From JBOHRE01 sp050732635 (GTDB lineage: Bacteria; Gemmatimonadota; Gemmatimonadetes; Longimicrobiales; RSA9), in NCBI GenBank assembly GCA_050732635.1, contig JBOHRE010000059.1, forward strand, positions 1-20,447: a stretch of 20,447 nt of DNA, given 5' to 3'. Positions 7,284 through 13,828 of the stretch are shown here, piece after piece. The first letter of the stretch is position 1. Each line of letters opens with the position of its first letter. The position numbers were made by a program, and so were the translations under genes. The notes below the pieces were generated by a model. The model saw nothing but the letters and a program-made list of their open reading frames with translations, did no database searches and had not been told where the DNA came from.

Positions 7284-7436
7284 ATGGGGAAGCCGACATA
7301 CCGGCCGAGCAGACGGCGGCGCAAGAACACGCACGGGTTCCGCGCGAGGATGGCGACCCGGGCGGGGCGCAAGGTGCTGAGCCGGCGGCGGAAGAAGGGG
7401 CGCAAGCGGCTGACGGTGTCGATCGGAAGGAAGTAG
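7284..7436 (+). CDS. rpmH: 50S ribosomal protein L34
   Basis: A 50-residue, Arg/Lys-rich protein of the large ribosomal subunit. Its sequence begins MGKPTYRPSRRRRKNTHGFR and ends with a basic KKGRKRLTVSIGRK, a textbook L34. The ATG at 7284 has GGGAG (7273-7277) six bases upstream. It lies between dnaA and rnpA as in most bacteria. The rnpA frame is also open throughout the length of rpmH, so rpmH may be nested in a longer rnpA reading frame. Confidence 0.95.
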   Translation: MGKPTYRPSRRRRKNTHGFRARMATRAGRKVLSRRRKKGRKRLTVSIGRK

Positions 7437-7468
7437 CCGCGCGCGCCGCGCCACGGCGGCAGCAGCGG

Positions 7469-7828
7469 TTGCCGCGGAGCCGGCGTATCCGGCGCAGCCG
7501 AGACATTCGGCAGCTTCTCCGGCGGGGGAAGCGGAGCAGGACGGCCGATCTGGACGTCTTCGACTCCGACTCCCCCGCCGGCTTTTCACGTGGCGGTTGG
7601 ATCGTGCCGCGCCACCGGCGCAACGCGGTCGAGCGAAATCGCTTGAAGCGGCGGCTCCGCGAGATCTTGAGGCGCGATGTGCTGCCGCGCTTCGATGACG
7701 CGGCCCTACACATTGATGTGCTGGTACGCGCGCGGCCGGAGGCTTACGATGCGACCTTCTCGGCATTGCGTGAGGAGTTGACGAAGTGGGCGGTTCATCG
7801 CTCGGCCAGCGCGCGGCGGTCGGGTTGA
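7469..7828 (+). CDS. rnpA: Ribonuclease P protein component
   Basis: A basic protein of 119 residues from this start, which binds the catalytic RNase P RNA and helps mature tRNA 5' ends. The diagnostic RNxxKRxxR-type motif appears as RNRLKRRLR (about 56-64), preceded by IVPRHRRNAVE and followed by a predicted helix and the strand LHIDVLVRARP. The TTG at 7469 places the N-terminus (PRSRRIRRSRD) where the family normally starts, but it has no clear ribosome-binding site. The only other in-frame starts are GTG at 7265 and 7271, upstream of rpmH, which would give a Thermus-like fused layout. The 3' end overlaps yidD by 43 bases. Gene identity is secure, the start is not. Confidence 0.9.
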   Translation: MPRSRRIRRSRDIRQLLRRGKRSRTADLDVFDSDSPAGFSRGGWIVPRHRRNAVERNRLKRRLREILRRDVLPRFDDAALHIDVLVRARPEAYDATFSALREELTKWAVHRSASARRSG

Positions 7829-8013
7829 TCCGGCTGTACCGCCGCGGGCTGTCGCCGCTGCTCGGCGCGTCGTGCCGGTTCACGCCGAGCTGCTCGGCGT
7901 ATACGGAAGAGGCGATTCTGCGATACGGCACGCCGCGGGGCAGTTGGCTGGGACTCCGCCGGATCCTGCGCTGTCATCCCTTCGGCGGCTCCGGCTATGA
8001 CCCGGTGCCGTGA
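7786..8013 (+). CDS. yidD: Membrane protein insertion efficiency factor YidD
   Basis: A 75-residue protein with the family core CRFTPSCSAYTEEAI (three-cysteine/proline motif region), then GLRRILRCHPFGGSGYDPVP at the C-terminus. YidD associates with the inner membrane through an amphipathic N-terminal helix (LIRLYRRGLSPLLG) and aids YidC-dependent insertion. The GTG at 7786 lies within rnpA and has GAGGAG (7772-7777) eight bases upstream, a strong ribosome-binding site that decides the start. It sits in the usual order rnpA-yidD-yidC. Confidence 0.95.
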   Translation: MGGSSLGQRAAVGLIRLYRRGLSPLLGASCRFTPSCSAYTEEAILRYGTPRGSWLGLRRILRCHPFGGSGYDPVP

Positions 8014-8053
8014 AGCGGCGCGTCGCAACATCGGAAACGGAGATACGGGCACG

Positions 8054-8067
8054 GTGCGGATCCGCAC
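8054..8067. promoter_or_regulatory. Perfect 14-bp palindrome in the yidD-yidC spacer
   Basis: GTGCGGATCCGCAC is self-complementary and lies 39 bases before the yidC start in a 92-base spacer with no other recognisable element. It could be a protein-binding site or a short RNA stem; there is no loop or T-run to make a terminator. Confidence 0.3.
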
Positions 8068-8105
8068 GCCCTGGCACATAGAACGGAACGAGCGCTAGCC
8101 GGTCG

Positions 8106-9818
8106 ATGCAGAACTCGCGATTTCTGCTCGCGATCGTCCTCGCGATCGGTGTCATCCTGGTGACGAACCTGCTGTTCCCGCCGGTTCGCCCGACACCACC
8201 TGCGGCACCGCCGGCGGATACCTCGGCGGTCCGGGCGGATACGCCTGCGCCCGGCGGTGAGCCGGCGGCACCACCCGAGCCGACTCCGGCGCCCGTCGAC
8301 CCTGACCCGGTTGCTGTCGTGCCAGCGGTGGAAGCAGAGGCGGCGACGGACACGATCATCGTGCGGTCGCCTCTGTACCGGTACGGCCTGACGACGTCCG
8401 GATCCATTGTGCGCGCAGAGTTGTCGCGCTTCGAGTCGCTGACCGGCGTGGAATCGGATGCGCCGCGGCCGGACGTGAACCTTGCGCCTGAAGGCCTGCC
8501 GCTCGTGCGCCACGCGCTTCAGCTCGCTGATGAGCCGCTCGAGCTGTCGCTGCTCGAGCTCCGGGCTGACGCCGCCGACGAGGTCGTGCTCGACTCGGCG
8601 AGCGAGCCGCGCACGATCGAGCTGGTGCATGCGGCGAGCGACACGGCGCCGATCATCCGGCTGCGCTACACGTTCGATCCGCGCAACTACCTGATCCACG
8701 TCTCCGGCGAAGTCGGTGGCGCCCTCGAGCGGCCGCTGCTGTTGATTCGACTCGGGCCGCGCCTCGCGACCCACGAGGCCGACACCATGGAGGACCGGCG
8801 CGCCGCGGCCTACGTCGTGAACAGCCGGCGCGATGGGATCAACAGCGTTCGCTTCGAGAGCGTCGAGACGCAGCGGATCGAGGAAGGCCCGCTCTACTGG
8901 GCGGCGCTGCGCACCAAGTACTTCCTGGTCGCGGCGATCTCGCCATGCGAGGAGGGGTTCGATTGCTTCGGCGGCGCGATCGCCCGTCCCGCGGCTGGTT
9001 TCGGTGCCGAGCTCACCGCCACTATGCCAATCGGCGCCGATGGGCGATTTGCGTACGACCTCTATGTCGGGCCGCAGGATCCCGACCGGCTCGCCGCGAT
9101 CGGCCGCGAGCTCCAGGACGTGAACCCCTATGGCTGGCGCGTCTTCAGGCCGATCCTGACGCCGCTCGGCCACCTCATCACGTGGGCGGTCGTCGCCCTG
9201 CACGACGCCCTGCGAATCGGCTACGGCTGGGTCCTGATCCTCTTCGGCATCCTGATCCAGCTCATCCTCTGGCCGCTGAACACCCGGGCCATGCGCTCGC
9301 AGCTCAAGAACATGGAGCTGCAGCCGGTGATTCAGGAAATCCAGCGGAAATACAAGAACGATCCGGAGCGGCTGCAGAAGGAGATGGTCCGCCTGTATCG
9401 CGAGGAAGGATTCAATCCACTCGGCGGCTGCCTGCCGATGCTGATCCCGTTCCCCGTCCTGATCACCCTGTTCTTCGTCTTTCAGAACACCATCGAGTTC
9501 CGCGGCGCCGACTTCCTCTGGCTGCCGGATCTGTCGCGCCCGGATCCGCTCTATCTGCTGCCCGTCCTCTTGGGCCTGAGCATGTTCGGCACGCAGTGGC
9601 TCAGCGCTCGCTCCATGCCGCAGACCAGCCCGCAGATGAAGATCATGATGTGGCTCATGCCCGGCATGATCATGATCTTCTTCTTCAATCTCGCGTCCGG
9701 TTTGAACCTCTACTACGCGTCCTCCAATCTGGCGGCGCTACCGCGTCAGGTCCTGATGATCCGCGAGCGAAAGCGTCACCAGCAGCGGCCTCGGCCAGCC
9801 GCATCCGCAGCACGCTAA
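8106..9818 (+). CDS. yidC: Membrane protein insertase YidC
   Basis: A 570-residue inner-membrane insertase for membrane proteins, alone or with SecYEG. An N-terminal helix (RFLLAIVLAIGVILVTNLL, about 5-23) is followed by a Pro/Ala-rich linker to about residue 75, a periplasmic beta-rich domain to about 345, and the conserved Oxa1 core from about 372. The cytoplasmic coiled region (QPVIQEIQRKYKNDPERLQKEM), NPLGGCLPMLIPFPVLITLF and the helix FFFNLASGLNLYYASSN are diagnostic. The length and large periplasmic domain mark a diderm-type YidC. Oddly, the groove arginine of the first core helix (R366 in E. coli) aligns with Gln385. The stop overlaps the convergent acylphosphatase stop by 4 bases. Confidence 0.96.
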   Translation: MQNSRFLLAIVLAIGVILVTNLLFPPVRPTPPAAPPADTSAVRADTPAPGGEPAAPPEPTPAPVDPDPVAVVPAVEAEAATDTIIVRSPLYRYGLTTSGSIVRAELSRFESLTGVESDAPRPDVNLAPEGLPLVRHALQLADEPLELSLLELRADAADEVVLDSASEPRTIELVHAASDTAPIIRLRYTFDPRNYLIHVSGEVGGALERPLLLIRLGPRLATHEADTMEDRRAAAYVVNSRRDGINSVRFESVETQRIEEGPLYWAALRTKYFLVAAISPCEEGFDCFGGAIARPAAGFGAELTATMPIGADGRFAYDLYVGPQDPDRLAAIGRELQDVNPYGWRVFRPILTPLGHLITWAVVALHDALRIGYGWVLILFGILIQLILWPLNTRAMRSQLKNMELQPVIQEIQRKYKNDPERLQKEMVRLYREEGFNPLGGCLPMLIPFPVLITLFFVFQNTIEFRGADFLWLPDLSRPDPLYLLPVLLGLSMFGTQWLSARSMPQTSPQMKIMMWLMPGMIMIFFFNLASGLNLYYASSNLAALPRQVLMIRERKRHQQRPRPAASAAR

Positions 9819-10096
9819 TGCACGATCCGGAACGGACGCGGTAACGGCGCGTCACCCGCCTCCAGCTCTGCCACTTCGGCCACATGCGCCGCCGGCGGGC
9901 CCCGCCGTATCTGCTCCACGAACTGCGCCAGCGACGCGCCGTCCCCGCTCGCCTCGATCTCGACCGTGCCGTCCGCAGCGTTCCGCACCGTTCCCGCCAG
10001 CTCCAACGCCCGCGCCTCGTGCGCCGCCCACCAGCGGAAGCCAACGGCCTGCACCCGTCCGCTCACGCGCAGCCGAAGTCGTTGCTCGCTCGCCAT
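9815..10096 (-). CDS. acyP: Acylphosphatase
   Basis: A 93-residue enzyme that hydrolyses the carboxyl-phosphate bond of acyl phosphates. The phosphate-binding loop GRVQAVGFRWW (about 13-23) carries the catalytic Arg21, and VRNAADGTVE (about 37-46) carries Asn39, both at canonical positions. The usual Gly in VQGVGFR is Ala here. The ATG at 10096 gives normal family length; extending upstream would add unrelated sequence. It is the only minus-strand gene between dnaA and Nif3 and ends tail to tail with yidC. Confidence 0.93.
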   Translation of the reverse strand: MASEQRLRLRVSGRVQAVGFRWWAAHEARALELAGTVRNAADGTVEIEASGDGASLAQFVEQIRRGPPAAHVAEVAELEAGDAPLPRPFRIVH

Positions 10097-10440
10097 TCCG
10101 GTCAACCCAGTGTGCCGTAGCTCGTAGGACCGTGCTTCGGGAATTGTTCGGTATCGCCCAGGGCACAGCAGTGCTCGATTCGTGCCGCGTGCGGCGACAC
10201 GGCCTGCGCGTCCACAGCGGAGCCGGACCACGACCCCGGCCGGCCCCGGGCGGCCCATTCGGCGTGACCGGTTCGCTTCCAGGGACTGCCGGAACGGCAG
10301 TACGCGCGTCGCGGCCCGGCTGTCATGGCCGCCGCCGACACAGGCGTTCACGGCGTCGCCGGCTTGCCGGCTCGATCTCGCAGCGCGCGCGTGCGGCCGT
10401 TTCCCATTCCCGTGCTGGGCCGTCGGAGGGGTGAGTCACC
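10097..10440. other. Non-coding stretch upstream of the parS sites
   Basis: About 340 bases between the acylphosphatase start and the first parS with no convincing gene on either strand. Open frames here have compositions typical of unselected G+C-rich DNA. A small hairpin (10285-10301) and a GCCGGC-TT-GCCGGC dyad near 10360-10373 are the only structures noticed. The acylphosphatase promoter must lie here but no clear -35/-10 pair was seen. Confidence 0.5.
10285..10301. other. Short perfect hairpin
   Basis: ACTGCCG, a GAA loop, then CGGCAGT form a 7-bp stem with a 3-base loop. No T-run follows on either strand, so it is not a standard terminator. Role unknown. Confidence 0.3.
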
Positions 10441-10456
10441 TGTTTCACGTGAAACG
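10441..10456. promoter_or_regulatory. parS: parS site 1
   Basis: TGTTTCACGTGAAACG matches the bacterial parS consensus TGTTTCACGTGAAACA at 15 of 16 bases and contains the full 14-bp palindrome GTTTCACGTGAAAC. ParB loads here as a CTP-dependent clamp. It lies about 205 bases upstream of parA. Confidence 0.95.
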
Positions 10457-10544
10457 CCGTTCCTCGGCGACGTGTCCGGGCGGGCCTGCAGCCAGCGAAG
10501 GCCTCGAGGCGCGTCGGCTGCGGTGCCCTGTGGTTCGGCCGGCG

Positions 10545-10560
10545 AGTTTCACGTGAAACG
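10545..10560. promoter_or_regulatory. parS: parS site 2
   Basis: AGTTTCACGTGAAACG matches the consensus at 14 of 16 bases and keeps the complete central palindrome. It lies 104 bp (about ten helical turns) from site 1, and 15 bases before the -35 of the proposed parA promoter, so bound ParB could influence parAB transcription. Confidence 0.93.
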
Positions 10561-10575
10561 GCGGCGACCCGGCCG

Positions 10576-10604
10576 TTGGCTTCGCTTCAGCCGGCGGGTA
10601 TATT
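10576..10604 (+). promoter_or_regulatory. Putative parA operon promoter
   Basis: TTGGCT (10576-10581), 17 bases, then TATATT (10599-10604), 41 bases upstream of the parA ATG. Five of six -35 and five of six -10 bases match the sigma-70 consensus, the best promoter match in the window. It sits immediately after parS site 2. Confidence 0.65.
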
Positions 10605-10645
10605 CCGGCGCGGCTGCACGGTCGGAACTCAGGATCCGGGGGCGG

Positions 10646-11491
10646 ATGTCGCGCGTCATCGCTATCGCGAACCAGAAGGGTGGGGTCGGGAAGACCACGA
10701 CCGCGATCAATCTCGGCGCCTGCCTGGCGGTGGCCGAACGACCCACGCTCATCATCGATATGGATCCGCAGGGAAACGCCACCAGCGGGTTGGGCGTGGA
10801 GCGACGGCCGGGAATGCCGTCCGTGTACAACGTGCTCGTCGAGGGGTTGCCGATCGAATCGGCGGTGCGGAAGGAGGTGCACTTCCCCTACCTGGACGTG
10901 GTTCCATCAACCCAGGACCTGGTCGGGGCGGAGGTCGAGCTGGTGGGACGGCCGGAGCGCGAAAAGCTGCTCCTGCGCTCGCTTGAGAAGCTGCGCGAGT
11001 CCTACGAGTTCGTGCTCCTGGATTGCCCGCCATCGCTGGGCCTGCTGACGTTGAACACGCTGGTCGCCGCGGATACGGTGCTGATCCCGATCCAGTGCGA
11101 GTTCTACGCGCTGGAGGGTCTGTCGCAGCTGCTGAACACGGTGCGACTCGTTCAGCGTAACCTCAATCCCCGCTTACAGATAGAGGGCGTGCTGCTGACC
11201 ATGTACGACCAGCGGCTCAACCTCTCGAAGCAGGTAGCCGAGGAGGCGAAGGAGTACTTCGGCACACGGGTCTATCGGACCACGATTCCGCGCAATGTGC
11301 GCCTGGCGGAGGCGCCGAGCTTCGGCAAGCCGATCGTGCTCTACGACATCCTGTCGCAGGGCGCTCAGAGTTACTTGGCGCTGGCGCGTGAGGTGATCGC
11401 GCGCGCGAAGGGCGGCCGCGGAAAGGGTGACGCGACCGAGCCTCACATCGTCGCATCGGGTGCGGACGACGCTGTGCGAGGCGCCTCGTGA
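10646..11491 (+). CDS. parA: Chromosome-partitioning ATPase ParA (Soj)
   Basis: A 281-residue Walker-type ATPase whose nucleoid gradient pulls ParB-parS complexes apart. The deviant Walker A KGGVGKTTT is at 11-19 (signature Lys11 and catalytic Lys16), DMDPQGN at 38-44 and the Walker B region LLDCPPS at 124-130. There is no N-terminal DNA-binding domain, so it is the chromosomal type Ib-like form. ATG at 10646 has a G-rich GGGGGCGG just upstream and puts the start five residues before the conserved IANQKGGVGK; the frame is open further upstream through the parS region but without conserved sequence. The stop overlaps the parB start (GTGA). Confidence 0.97.
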   Translation: MSRVIAIANQKGGVGKTTTAINLGACLAVAERPTLIIDMDPQGNATSGLGVERRPGMPSVYNVLVEGLPIESAVRKEVHFPYLDVVPSTQDLVGAEVELVGRPEREKLLLRSLEKLRESYEFVLLDCPPSLGLLTLNTLVAADTVLIPIQCEFYALEGLSQLLNTVRLVQRNLNPRLQIEGVLLTMYDQRLNLSKQVAEEAKEYFGTRVYRTTIPRNVRLAEAPSFGKPIVLYDILSQGAQSYLALAREVIARAKGGRGKGDATEPHIVASGADDAVRGAS

Positions 11492-12387
11492 GCGGGCGTC
11501 AGCGGGACCGGCTGGGTCGCGGCCTCGGTGCGCTGCTGGGCGAGTATCTCGAGGAGCGACCGGTCGAAGGCGGCGACGTGAGGCAACTCGCAGTCGGCGC
11601 GATCACGCCGAATCCGTTCCAGCCGCGCCGCGAGTTCGGCGAGGAGGAGCTGGCCGAGCTGGCGCAATCGATCCGGGAGAACGGGCTGTTGCAGCCGATC
11701 GTGGTGCGTCCGGCGCCGGCGGGTTCGGGCGCGGCTTGGCAGCTGGTCGCCGGGGAGCGCCGTTGGCGGGCGGTCAGCCGGCTCGGATGGGCCGAGTTGC
11801 CGGCGATGGTCCGCGACGTGGACGATCGCACGCTGCTCGTGCTCGCGCTGGTCGAGAATCTGCAGCGTGCCTCGCTCTCGCCGATCGAGGAGGCGCAGGC
11901 CTACCGGCAGCTCGCCGACGAGTTCGGGCTCTCTCATGGCGCGATCGCCGACACGGTCGGCCGCGATCGCTCGACGGTCGCCAACACCTTGCGCCTGCTC
12001 CAGTTGCCGGCGGCGATCCGGCGCATGGTCGAGGACGGTCGACTGTCGGCCGGCCACGCACGTGCGCTGCTCGGTCTGGACAACGAGAGGCGCATGATCG
12101 AACTGGCGCGGCGTGCCATCCAGCAGGCCTGGAGCGTGCGCGAGACCGAGCAGCACGTGCGCCGCGGACGTCCCGAAAAGAAACCGAAGCAGGGCCGACC
12201 CCTCGCTGGCGACGCGGTCCAACGTCGTCTGGAAGAGGTGCTGCAACAGCGCTTCGGCACCCCGGCGCGGATCCGGCGCTCACGGGGCGAGCGGGGTCGC
12301 ATCGAGATTCCGTTTTACGGTATGGAGGACTTCGAGCGAGTGTTCGAGCTGATGACGGGCGATTCTGCGACCGACGTGATCTCCTGA
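11488..12387 (+). CDS. parB: Chromosome-partitioning protein ParB (Spo0J)
   Basis: A 299-residue CTPase clamp that binds parS and spreads. The N-terminal RLGRGLGALLGE (8-19) is the usual ParA-stimulating segment. CTP-binding motifs follow: TPNPFQPRR (40-48), GERRWRA (89-95) and ENLQR (123-127). A helix-turn-helix (GLSHGAIADTVGRDRSTVANTLRLL) spans about 147-171. The C-terminal part after about 240 is the dimerisation domain. GTG at 11488 overlaps the parA stop by four bases. Two matching parS sites lie upstream of parA, so the ParABS set is complete. Confidence 0.97.
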   Translation: MSGRQRDRLGRGLGALLGEYLEERPVEGGDVRQLAVGAITPNPFQPRREFGEEELAELAQSIRENGLLQPIVVRPAPAGSGAAWQLVAGERRWRAVSRLGWAELPAMVRDVDDRTLLVLALVENLQRASLSPIEEAQAYRQLADEFGLSHGAIADTVGRDRSTVANTLRLLQLPAAIRRMVEDGRLSAGHARALLGLDNERRMIELARRAIQQAWSVRETEQHVRRGRPEKKPKQGRPLAGDAVQRRLEEVLQQRFGTPARIRRSRGERGRIEIPFYGMEDFERVFELMTGDSATDVIS

Positions 12388-13205
12388 TGAAGGACAATCG
12401 CCGACTCACCGTTCTCATCATTCCCGATGGGGAAACGGAAACGCGCACGTACGGGATCCCCTATGCGCGGCTGAAGCTGGCCCTGGGTGGCGCCGGCGTG
12501 ATCCTGGTGGTGTTCATCGTGATGGCGGCATCATGGTGGTATGTCGCCGCCCAAGCAGCGCGGGTGCCCGGCCTTGAGCGGCAGGTCGAGCTGCTCGAAG
12601 GAGAGCGCGCCAAGGTCGCCGAGCTCGCGCGTATGCTGTCGGAGGTCGAGGCGCAGTACGAGAAGGTGCGTCAGATGCTCGGCGCCGATGGGTCCGCGGC
12701 CGAGGGCGAACCGGTCCTGCCGCCGCTGCGCGGTGCCGAGCAGGAGGGCGGCAATGACGCGGCGAGCACGCCGGACCCGGGCAGTGAGCCGGAGGGCTGG
12801 CCGCTCACGCAGAGCGGATTCGTGACGCAGCCGATCGGAGACGGGACGCACCCGGGCGGAGACGGGACGCACCCGGGTGTCGACATCGCCGTGCCGCTCG
12901 ACTCCTATATTCGGGCTGCCGGCTCGGGACTGGTGCGGGAGACAGGTCGGAGTGATGTTTACGGACGCTACCTCGTGATCGATCATGGCGGCGCCTACAC
13001 GAGTTTGTACGGCCATGCGTCTCAGGTTTTCGTACGGCAGGGCGACCGCGTCGAACGCGGGGAGGTGATCGGCTTGACCGGCTCGACCGGGCGCTCGACG
13101 GCGCCGCACCTGCATTTCGAGATCCATCACGACGGCCAGGCGATCGATCCGTTCACCATGGTCGGGCGCCGATCGATTCAGAGCCCAACGACACCATCCA
13201 GCTGA
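12387..13205 (+). CDS. Membrane-anchored M23 (LytM-type) peptidase
   Basis: A 272-residue protein: short cytoplasmic N-terminus, one transmembrane helix (about 31-54), a coiled coil (about 60-98), a Gly/Pro-rich linker, and a LytM domain from about 143. Zinc ligands are His162 and Asp166 (HPGVD) and His243 (HLH), with His210 (YGH) and His241 as catalytic histidines, so an active peptidoglycan endopeptidase is likely. A 21-bp duplication puts a second HxGxD at 155-159. The ATG shares one base with the parB stop, and the bactofilin gene follows after four bases. The gene order suggests a wall-remodelling enzyme localised with bactofilin or chromosome-segregation proteins, which is inference. 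Confidence 0.9.
   Translation: MKDNRRLTVLIIPDGETETRTYGIPYARLKLALGGAGVILVVFIVMAASWWYVAAQAARVPGLERQVELLEGERAKVAELARMLSEVEAQYEKVRQMLGADGSAAEGEPVLPPLRGAEQEGGNDAASTPDPGSEPEGWPLTQSGFVTQPIGDGTHPGGDGTHPGVDIAVPLDSYIRAAGSGLVRETGRSDVYGRYLVIDHGGAYTSLYGHASQVFVRQGDRVERGEVIGLTGSTGRSTAPHLHFEIHHDGQAIDPFTMVGRRSIQSPTTPSS
12836..12877 (+). repeat. Perfect 21-bp tandem duplication inside the M23 gene
   Basis: The 21-bp unit at 12836-12856 is repeated without change at 12857-12877. It adds seven residues (GDGTHPG) in frame directly at the first zinc-binding motif. Perfect identity suggests a recent duplication. Confidence 0.93.
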
Positions 13206-13209
13206 GCGG

Positions 13210-13662
13210 GTGATGATGGCACGTGACAAAGAGGACAGACCGCCGGTTCTGGCCGCCAATGAAGGCGTCATCTCGATCATCGGCCCGGGAATGCGCGTGA
13301 TCGGCGACTGCGAGACCGAAGGCACCCTGCGAATCGAAGGGCAGATCGAAGGCTCGGTTCGCGCAGGCAAGGCCATTGTGCTCGGCAAGGATGGAGCGGT
13401 GCACGGCGACATTCACACCCAGGACGCCGTGATCGGCGGCCGCGTGACCGGCACCATCGTCGCCGAGAGCCGCCTCGAGTTGCAGACCACCTGCATCGTC
13501 GACGGTGAGGTGCACGCACGCAGGATCAAGCTCGACGAGGGCGGCCGCATCAATGGCAAGGTCCACACAGGCGAGGTGCAGATGCGTCAGCCGGGCGGCG
13601 CACAGCAGCAGCGCGGCCACCCGCCGCAGCGCCACGGATCGGCGGCGCAGGCCCGGATCTGA
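13210..13662 (+). CDS. Bactofilin (polymer-forming cytoskeletal protein)
   Basis: A 150-residue protein with the bactofilin core at about 22-125: IIGPGMRVIGDCETEGTLR, IEGQIEGSV, GKDGAVHGDI, GGRVTGTI and VDGEVHARRIKL. These repeated Gly-spaced strands form a right-handed beta helix that polymerises at the membrane. The C-terminal tail is Gln/Pro/Arg-rich and disordered. Three possible starts lie close together (GTG 13210, ATG 13213, ATG 13216); the weak GAGCGGG upstream favours the later ATGs. Bactofilins are commonly encoded beside M23 peptidases, as here, and organise wall growth, and in Myxococcus they also position ParABS. Confidence 0.92.
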   Translation: MMMARDKEDRPPVLAANEGVISIIGPGMRVIGDCETEGTLRIEGQIEGSVRAGKAIVLGKDGAVHGDIHTQDAVIGGRVTGTIVAESRLELQTTCIVDGEVHARRIKLDEGGRINGKVHTGEVQMRQPGGAQQQRGHPPQRHGSAAQARI

Positions 13663-13828
13663 GCGCACCGCGACCGGCACCGACTGGCGCGGCGCGCAGT
13701 TATCCACACGTTGTGCACAGCGTGTCTAAACATCTGGTTTGCCGCCCCGCGCCCGGGGACGACACCGATCCGCAGCCGCAGTGCGGCGCGCAACGACGGC
13801 GTTTTCCACAGCGCCGGGGTTTCCCGAG
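13663..13828. promoter_or_regulatory. Intergenic region with two exact-consensus DnaA boxes
   Basis: TTATCCACA at 13700-13708 is the classic DnaA box, and TTTTCCACA at 13802-13810 also fits TTWTNCACA. A third, one-mismatch site TTGTGCACA (13711-13719) overlaps a TGTGCACA palindrome. The region separates the bactofilin and Nif3-like genes. It may titrate DnaA, regulate the Nif3-like gene (the second box is 18 bases before its proposed start) or be an outlying part of the origin. No A+T-rich stretch or trio element is present. Confidence 0.7.

Noticed and set aside
7995..9203. 402-codon minus-strand open frame opposite yidC
   Set aside because: No recognisable domain; fully antisense to YidC, whose motifs are unmistakable.
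10270..10280. GGTTCGCTTCC resembling a tRNA T-loop
   Set aside because: The invariant A of the T-loop is C, and no acceptor, D or anticodon stem could be built around it.
9815..10351. Longer acylphosphatase with 85 extra N-terminal residues
   Set aside because: The extra segment shows no similarity to acylphosphatases, while ATG 10096 gives the canonical 93-residue protein with Arg21 and Asn39 in place.
10132..10434. Possible small gene in the acylphosphatase-parS gap
   Set aside because: The translated sequence is Arg/Gly/Pro/Ser-rich without motif or ribosome-binding site; overlapping frames on both strands look alike.
10325..10645. Upstream extension of the parA frame through both parS sites
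   Set aside because: The frame is open but the sequence is low-complexity Arg/Pro-rich, would contain the promoter and parS sites, and ParA homologues begin at the ATG at 10646.
12836..12877. Considered as a CRISPR-like or minisatellite array
   Set aside because: Only two copies without spacers, in frame within a gene; best read as a simple tandem duplication.
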